Shown: positions 56,206 to 64,000 of the stretch, in pieces | Layout: each line of letters begins with the position of its first letter | How positions within the stretch are numbered: the first letter of the stretch is position 1 | NCBI RefSeq assembly: GCF_024586455.1 | Contig: NC_065919.1 | Coordinates: 10,267,368-10,331,367 of the forward strand | Direction: 5' to 3' | DNA length: 64,000 nucleotides | Source: Bactrocera neohumeralis | Lineage: Eukaryota > Arthropoda > Insecta > Diptera > Tephritidae | Notes under the pieces: generated by a model | What the model saw: the letters and a program-made list of their open reading frames with translations, nothing else | What the model was told of the DNA's origin: nothing | Database searches by the model: none | Translations under genes and position numbers: made by a program

Positions 56206-58525
56206 GTCACAATGCATATGTAAGCATAGTTTAATGTCTCACTACAACGCAGATTTGCTTGCAACATTATGAGAATAAAGTCCGAATCGCTCTACCGGCG
56301 ACACACACAGCAAAACCACATAACAAAAGAAAATTGTACTTACAAACATGAATATACACATAAGTATGTACATCCATTTACACTTTGCTTCAATCAGCAG
56401 GCATGGTATTCATGGAATACTCAGCTTGTGTACTATGTGATATTTCTGCCTGGTCTGCATGGCTGTAGGCCTGTCTTATCACTTGTAGCAGACTAAAATG
56501 CCTGCTCTATTTACTGCGTAACAAAGAAACACAAAGATGATATACATATGTATGTATGTATATATGTATGTATATGGTATACATATAATAATGCATTCAT
56601 CCATGAAAAGAGTATTTATTATCTCTTTTACAATATGGAACGGCGTTGATTGTGGATCTGTTGGGTATATAATTCAATATTTCAACAGGGTTTCGTCACT
56701 TACATATATGTATATATGCGCGTTGACGTAGTGTGGCAAGGCAGAAATGCATTCGATCTTATTTCAAACTTGAAGTTCAAATTTTTCAAATGTTTATGGT
56801 ACCTATTTTCGTGCATGATACAACTTTTAATTATATAAAATTAGTCAATAATAGCTTGATTATAGGAAATATAATAAACTACATTATTTTTTTAACTGAA
56901 TTATAAAAATCAAGTCTTTTTATGGAAAACTATCTTATTTGACAAAATATTAAAGAAATTATGCATAGATTATTGTTACAACAAAGTGCTCAGATCGGAT
57001 CACTATAGCGTATAGCTGCCATACAAACTGAGCATTCAAAATCCTGTTTTTTACACTTATTATAACTTTTTTCTCGTTTCATTAAAGAAAAATAAATAAA
57101 TATAGTAACTAAATATTTTATCTCATTCAAGAACGCCGATTATTAATATATTTACATACATATGTATGTATATAGTTTACCTTCATAAAACGCGTATATC
57201 TACTCGATTATGACTTATGTATGTATGTATATGACTGCAAGTATGTAAGTATATAACAAGAGCGATAAATAGCAGTAAAGTAGGGTGTTAGTTTAGCTTC
57301 GCTAACATATAAAAACTGTATGGGTGTTGTCAATACACAATTGTTGAATAAAATGTAAATAAGTGTGAGTATGTAAGTATATAAGTAAATATATAGGTTT
57401 GAGCGATATATACGTTTATATATATTTACACACTCATATTATTCGATCTCATTTTGGAATAAAAATCGAAAAATCCTACTAAAAAAAGGTAATTTCGTAA
57501 AACCAATATGGTATGATATGTGTTACCTACGAACATACAAACTTTTATGAAAACTCCAAAAAAAACTCTTGAATCATGTGGTCAATTTGTATCAAGCCGG
57601 AGCGTTTGTAAAATGTTCCGTTTTCATGCAGCAGTGAACCAACTTATTGTTATCCCACATTGCATATATGTATGTATATATTTACACATATACATATACC
57701 ATATACACACATACATATGTATATTTACAAGCATTTATTTGCTTAGGCGATAGCATACTAAGTCAACAAGTCGAGTCTAACAGAATCAAGCTAATAAGAA
57801 AGAAGTAATATGTATATGTATATAAATGTATTTACATACATATATAGTTATATACATAAATACATGAAAAGTGTGAAATTATTGTCATATTTGCATAGCA
57901 TAAACAAATAATATAACATTTAATAAAGATTAGGACTTGTATATATGTATATACATATATACAATAAATATATATGTATGTATATATAATATCTAAATAA
58001 TTTTTCAATAAAGCAAATGATATCAAGCTGATAAAGCTGAGTATTATATGCATCAACCTATAATAAATGGTGTACGATAACTGGTTTAAGTTGAAAATAA
58101 CCAAAATGTCAACGATCACTGCGTTTACCGATTAAGAGAGCTTACTGATGCGTATGTGGTTTTGTATATATGTACATTCGTACATATTCCATACTATATC
58201 TACATATAGCGCAACAGTTAAAGCGGGCGGAGTGGACAATTGATTCCATATGAGCGAGGTGATGATGATGTCAGAAAAGAGGACGGAGTAAAAAAAAGGG
58301 AAAATTATACCTTTCATTGGTATCAGACGTATGTGTATACATACATATGTATGTATGTACGAACTCTACTAACTCGATAATTTTGCGGTATTATTTTTAG
58401 GCAATTGTACGTCTTCGCTTGTTCACCTCTCAACTAATTACACAGCTGTTTTACTGTAGCGATAGTGTCAGTTCTTAGTGTGCCCTCCCTCTCATACAAT
58501 GTCAATAACAACGTTTATTTGAAAT
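56206..58525. other. AT-rich spacer with a repeat A fragment
   Basis: No gene. 56990-57046 contains GATCGGATCACTATAGCG and ATAGCTGCCATACAAACTGAG, an inverted fragment of repeat A. Microsatellites of CATA/TATG type are dense. Confidence 0.4.
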
Positions 58526-58934
58526 TTTTTATACCCCGAACAGGTTTTTGCCACACAATTTTTAACACACAAAAGAAAATATCGGATACTCTATAAAATA
58601 TTTGTATATGTATTCAAATGAGCAGCATGACGCGCTGAGTCGCTTAAGCCAGGTCCCTCTGTATATAAGCGAACTAGTCACACAGTTTTTGAGATATCGA
58701 GCTGAAACTTTGAACACATCATTTTCTCTGCAAGAAGCTGCTCATTTGTTGGAAGCAATGCAATGGATTATTGTCCAAAGCAACGCTACAATCTCCTATT
58801 AATTTTTTTAGACCGGGACAATATAGCCTATAACTTACATGCAGAGTCAGTACAAGTCAAGTCTGGTATGGAAAACTTTTTTATTTGTGAAAGGTATTAT
58901 AGCTTTGGTGCAGCCGAAGTTAACGTTTACCTTG
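58526..58934 (-). repeat. Dispersed repeat A, inverted copy
   Basis: From TTATACCCCGAACAGG (inverse of the repeat 3' end) through CAAGAAGCTGCTCATTTG to GGTGCAGCCGAAGTTAACG (inverse of its 5' end). Both ends are present, so it is a nearly full-length copy. Confidence 0.65.
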
Positions 58935-61900
58935 GCTTTATTATTAATTGTTTTATTAGGTGTTAGGTTTGAATTTTACACGGTTGATGCATACGCAACA
59001 GGAAGCGTTTAAAACACGGTTGCAACTTGTTGCTCACAACTGTGACTTTAGCAATTAAATGATGACTTAAACTTACACGCATACATACACATGGTTTTTA
59101 TATAACCAAGTCTATCACACTTCTGCCCAAATTTGTGCAAACGATAGTTCGAATATCAATTTAAAAGTAACGCGAAATATTCATAACATCCTGGCATCGT
59201 TCAGAGCCACTGTATATATGTAACTATTAATCAACTCTATGATCATTCAATATCATTCTTAATCTTAATATACTTCATATAAGTTTATGTTCTGTAAAAC
59301 AATTACACTTACATACCTTTTGGTTTTACGAGGAGAAAATCATGTTGTTATCTTGAAAGCTTTAGTGTTTTCGTGTACAACAAACTCTCAAAACTTCTTC
59401 CCGATAGGAAATTTTACTCTTTTAACATTGAGTTAAGATGTGTACTAGATCATCTCTTTAATAGTCAATAAGTCTATGATGTTTTAAATTCTGTTATGAA
59501 AAAAAAAAAAAATTAAAAACAAAATTACTTTATATTCGTTCCTGCGCCATATTTGTAAATTACTACTTGTTATTTTTCTATTATATGGTATGTACAAATA
59601 TTGAGTGCTGAAATCAAGCATCCGCTTCCGGTTTATTTGTTTTTTTTCACACAGGTTTTCTCTCAGTTCGACATTCAAGCTGATTTTAAAACAATATTTC
59701 TTCTTGCTTTATGCTTTCTCGTGCAAGCCTTTTCTTTTTATGTTTCATTAATCATATTCATTACAAAATCACATATAACTATTTCTTTTTTATTTTGTTT
59801 AATCTTTATACACATTCGCCATTTACGACTCTCACATTCACCACGGTTTCAAAACCAAGCAAATGAAATCATCACATACAAATGTGATTGCTGTATTATA
59901 AATTTTATATTAATCTATTTGTTTTACTTTTTCACAAAATAACTGAGCAACCAGACCACGACGAGGGCAATAACAAACGTCTACTCACAACGATTGACAA
60001 AATTACAGTGTTTCAAAGCAAAGCAATTATCATTGTGACGGAATGTTATCTATTGTGAATTGCAGGGCTGCTAAGTTTTCCTTTTTATTTACGAGTAGGG
60101 ATATATAGACTCAGAACGTAAGTGTAAGATGTTTTAATAATTTTCAATTAGAAAATTAACATTTCTTTTGCTTATTTTTCACTGAATTTAATTTTTATTT
60201 TATTGTTGCTTTGATGGTGGATTCGGTCACGAGTAAATTTGCTTCAGTATCACCAATACGGAATCTTCAGAGCACCATATTTAATTAGCTCGCGGGAGAA
60301 GAAAGGAAAAGTGAGTGAAAAATGTAGACATGTACATATGTATGTCAATTTAGCTATGTGGTAGTGAATCAACAATAAACAATTTTTGTGTGAGAAAAAA
60401 TGAGTACCCAAGAGTTACGAAATGACAAGTAAAATTTCGCTTTTTACTAAACCTCTCTCACACAAATAAAAATAAAAAAATATTAAATTTACGAAGCGTA
60501 GACGCGTACGTGTATACTTACTATACATAGAAATGTATGTACATATGTATATTATTTAATTAATTTATTATCGAAATATTTATGAAGTGTAATACCGAAA
60601 ACTTCTGTTTAGAACTGGGTACCTTCATATTTACTATAGATTAGTTATACGTATATTTATGTAAATATGTATTTGAATACGAACACATCCGCACATGCGT
60701 TGAAGTAGTCAGCACTAATACGATACACTTTGTGTTCCGATTCTTATAGGTAGACTTTACTGGTTTCGCTTATTTCTTGTACAAATGTGTATATTCCGTA
60801 ATATACATTATACGTATATAATTCGTATATACATGCGTATATCACATATATATCTTCTTCAATTTTATCGTTGTAAACCCATTTTTTGGATAGCTATTTT
60901 CATAGATTTTCCTTACTATTTAATATATTTTGTCAAATTTTACTTTTAAAATGTAGGCGTTGTTATTTCGTTGTCTATATGTATCTACATTAGCTTAGTT
61001 GTGCACACTCACACTTTGAATAAATTTTCTTTGAACACATATACACACATCTATCGACTTTAGTAGCTTTCATCACTTAATATATATTTTCTTATATTTA
61101 ATACGAAACACAATAGTAAAAATAACAGTATTTTCAAATATTTTCCACAATTTTATCCAACTAAAGAAGAATAAATTGAATTCGATTTTTCACTACGTGT
61201 TACACTCTAGTTACACCTGCCTTTCATATACGTCTGCTAAGAAATGAGAATTATTTTGTCGTGGCTAATAAATGGTGAAAATTTTTGTAGTATAACCAGA
61301 GAACATAAAACATACATACATACATTCTCTGGTATAACATAGGGTAATCATACACACAACTCATTGAAATTATATGAGAGAATCACTGCGGGAGAGAGCA
61401 ATTCAGTGTTGCATTGAAAAGTACGACATGAACCGTCAATAACAGCTGGCTAGGTGACAAGCTATATACAAATGTGAATGCCTGCATTCACCAACATCCG
61501 AACGTACAAATCGATTTAAACATCCGTTCACATTTTGTCATCAACAGAGAACTACAATTGTGAATTAACATTAAGGTCGTACTAAAATTTTAAGATAAAT
61601 AAATAATTCATTCACATTGATCTTGAATGAAATGAATGAAGCAAATTAAAGATATTATTTAGCCCTCACTTGAATACATTGCAAAAACACAATTTTCTTT
61701 CAGATCTGGGGACTCTAGTATGGAAAAACTTTTTATTTGTCAAGTTAACTTCATTTGATAAGAATTTTTGTCAAATACATCCCTATAACCTCCGAATATA
61801 TTGTTCAGAAAAACTGATTGATTGAAATCTAGATAAAAATCATCTTATATTTTTTATACTGTAAATAATAACCAGTTTTCAAAAATTTTTGAATTTTTTA

Positions 61901-61969
61901 CATACACACATTACTATATATGAATCAGTATACATATAGATCGCGTAACACTTTCATAATACTTTTTTT
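58935..61969. other. Spacer between repeats and the EcKL gene
   Basis: No convincing gene. The hydrophobic frame at 59601-59942 is Phe/Ile-rich as expected from T-rich DNA. A repeat A scrap (TATGGAAAAACTTTTTATTTG, then AAGTTAACTTC) lies near 61720-61750. 61380-61560 is a little GC-richer. The 3' UTR of the EcKL gene occupies the right edge. Confidence 0.35.
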
Positions 61970-63612
61970 TTACAGAATGCCATTGGTTTCGAAGAATTCC
62001 AAGAAAACTTCCAATCTTTCGCCATATTTTGGATTGTCGAAGATTTTTCGTCGATTAGCTAACGCCTCATCAGTATTCAAAATGAAATTTATAGGGTCTG
62101 ACAACTCTGTATGTTCATTAATCAGTATTGGTAACAAGCACGTTGCCGACGTAAGACCTTTTATATTGGAAAAAGTCGTTCAAAAACATACACATATACT
62201 ACCCATATTAGTTATTTGCAAGTTTTTTGAACTCACCATGGAAACCTTTACTGATAATAGCCTTTCTTACATCTTCGATTGTGGGTATACGCTCGTCATG
62301 TTCTAATTTGTGCAATAAGGCAGACAACACCGTATGATAGATGGTCAATAGCTCCTCAAAATGATTTTGGAACACTTCCTTTTGCCACGATGTAAAAATG
62401 AAAAAATTCCAATCGATGCCTGGAGAACCATAAAATCCTTCTTGATAGTCCACCTGTAGTTCGTCGTGTTACTTATATTAATCGTTTGCATGTTTCTAAT
62501 GAATACTTACGAATAATACGTCTACAACATTTCCGCTAAGGTCCTTGCGGAACATCATATTATTCACCCAAACATCACCATGGTTCAACACATGATAACG
62601 GTCCGTTTGACTGCGACTGAAAACATTTATCATCTTTGGAATGATTTTTTCACCGAAAGTTTGCAATTTTGGTACGTAGCGTTTAAGTTTTGGATTGGTT
62701 TGGCAGTATTCGATGCAGTTTTTAATGGTATTTGTATAGACGTCATGCAGAGGCGAAGGATGTTCGGATATATTGCTGGGTAAATGATGGCGGAATGTAT
62801 CTGAATTCTACAAAATTCAAACAATTAGCAGGTAAGAACATTTGATGGACATATGTGGGAATTAATATGTACTTTAAATAAATAATAAAACCTTTTTATA
62901 GAGAACCATGGTGGCTGCGTGGAATTTGGCCAATTTCTCCAGTATCAAACGACAACATTCAAAATCCAATCCAGTCTTAACATTTTCTATAGAAAATCCT
63001 TGGAGTTTAAGGTTTTCCAGAACTATAATGCGTTCATCCACATAAATTGCTCTATAATGGTAATGAGTAAAATTAGCGACTAAATCAATTTGTTTTTATG
63101 GTATATGTATCTCCAAAACGCTTTTGAAATTCTGCTGTTACAAAAGTCCTTTAAAGGATTTAAATACGCAATATACCTGCACGATTGCTCTTAAATATTA
63201 AACAGAAATTGAAACTTTATATTTGGTATTAGTTATATACTAACCTCGGTCCAAAACATGTTTCGTCTTTGACGCTTCGAAGCAGCTCTTCTGCTAAATC
63301 CATTATTACATTATATACTTGAGCTTCGCGTACGAAAACGTTAAAGTCTTCTTCTATTTGTGCGAACAATTCGCTTTCTAAACGTGATTTTACAATAAAT
63401 TGTACTTCCTTTATGTCTGCCAATTCCGGTTCCGTTGTATACAAAGCCGTTATAAGATATATACAACTTGCATAGTTTTCACCTTTTTTAGTCGCAGGTA
63501 TTTTAGTAAATGATATAATTTTATCTAATTGGTTTTGTGTGTACTTCTTTAGAATCTTCGTCAAGTACGTTGTGTCCAACCAGGTGGGTTCTCCGTTTTC
63601 GTTATCACTCAT
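61970..63612 (-). CDS. Ecdysteroid-kinase-like (EcKL/CHK family) protein, five exons
   Basis: Exons in transcript order: 63245-63612, 62892-63051, 62511-62807, 62237-62453, 61970-62157. All introns are GT-AG with matching phases, giving 1230 nt and 409 residues, the normal family length. Landmarks: KKGENYAS nucleotide-loop region (about 42-49); FIVKSR with the probable ATP-contacting Lys; IIVLENL hinge; the Brenner-type motif HGDVWVNN at 252-259 with catalytic Asp and Asn; and FVDYQ (275-279) with the metal-binding Asp split across an exon boundary. The C-terminus LEVFLEFFETNGIL is typical. Members phosphorylate small molecules such as ecdysteroids, and several are linked to detoxification; the substrate here is unknown. 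No lesions are visible, so it is probably functional. Insects carry dozens of paralogues, often clustered, but only one lies in this window. Confidence 0.9.
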
Positions 63613-64000
63613 TTCACAGTTTTTTTTGGACTTGAAAGAAAATTGAATTATACGCTTAGCAAATGTGTTGTGAAGAAGTTCTTTACAAACGTTTAACGTT
63701 GTTTTGTCATCATTCCCGAATCCAGAAATGTATCTAAGATTTTAAATACTTTACAAATTAGAACTTAAGTCCTAGTGATATGAATGGATTAATTGATCGC
63801 GTGTACTCGGATATAGGTTTCATGGTATATATATATAAATTTGAATTTCATTATTTCATTAAATCAATTTCAATTTGCAATGAGGAAAATAAAGACCAAC
63901 ACAAATACCCAACAAGTCACCTATTGGTTAGATCATTGGTTAATTACCCAACCGCACTACTCGAAATTTCCGTTAAAGTTTCAATGAGTTTCTTGAGGCC
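63613..64000 (-). other. Upstream region of the EcKL gene
   Basis: The leader and promoter of the EcKL gene should lie here. The ATG context is GTGAAATG. No TATA box at a convincing distance and no further exon was seen before the window ends. Confidence 0.35.

Noticed and set aside
59601..59942. Hydrophobic 113-residue frame resembling a membrane protein
   Set aside because: T-rich DNA yields Phe/Leu/Ile runs by chance; no family resemblance and no gene structure around it.
1..64000. tRNA, rRNA, CRISPR or bacterial endosymbiont insertions
   Set aside because: No cloverleaf, rRNA core or regular spacer array was seen, and base composition and gene structure are those of an insect nuclear genome throughout.

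Overview
This is eukaryotic nuclear DNA, almost certainly from a higher fly (Cyclorrhapha) and most likely a tephritid fruit fly. The DNA is very AT-rich with endless CATA/TATG microsatellites. Genes have short GT-AG introns, coding sequence carries long Gln/His/Asn runs, and the recognisable genes are insect families. The tephritid call is an inference from the style of the dispersed repeats (sense-strand blocks ending near a 'CCCTGTTCAGGGTATAAAA' motif) and has not been tested by a search.

Genes. (1) 1289-2251, minus: a one-exon PNRC-family protein, probably a Dcp1-binding decapping/nuclear-receptor adaptor. (2) 10017-10977, plus: an intact two-exon MADF-BESS transcription regulator. (3) 18784-25596 plus 40014-40315, minus: the fly orthologue of RNF38/RNF44 (Drosophila murashka, mura), a RING-H2 E3 ubiquitin ligase. 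I reconstruct eight coding exons with consistent splice phases, giving 1714 residues. Its first coding exon lies 14.4 kb upstream of the second, and the intron between them is full of transposons. (4) 61970-63612, minus: a complete five-exon ecdysteroid-kinase-like (EcKL/CHK) gene, 409 residues. Candidate small pieces are a terminal or 5' exon at 2790-2877 and a Pro-rich short ORF at 39700-39831.

Everything else is mostly decayed transposable elements and AT-rich spacer. There are two Tc1-like elements with paired direct repeats in their inverted ends and TA target duplications (11243-12844, 33238-34886). At least four mariner/IS630 lineages are present, all broken. A pogo-type short element and several TA-flanked MITE families also occur, along with a foldback-like inverted repeat carrying a 224-bp tandem array (6057-7563). 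Two ~60-bp AT-rich minisatellite arrays, a LINE 3' fragment inside a mura intron, and two widely dispersed unclassified repeat families (called A and B here) complete the set. A tandem duplication at 51994-53925 and a tail-to-tail mariner chimera at 54755-56205 record local rearrangements.

The four genes are not a functional cluster. They encode unrelated activities (mRNA decay, DNA binding, ubiquitination, small-molecule phosphorylation) and merely sit in the same repeat-rich stretch. I found no tRNA, rRNA, CRISPR array or bacterial insertion.
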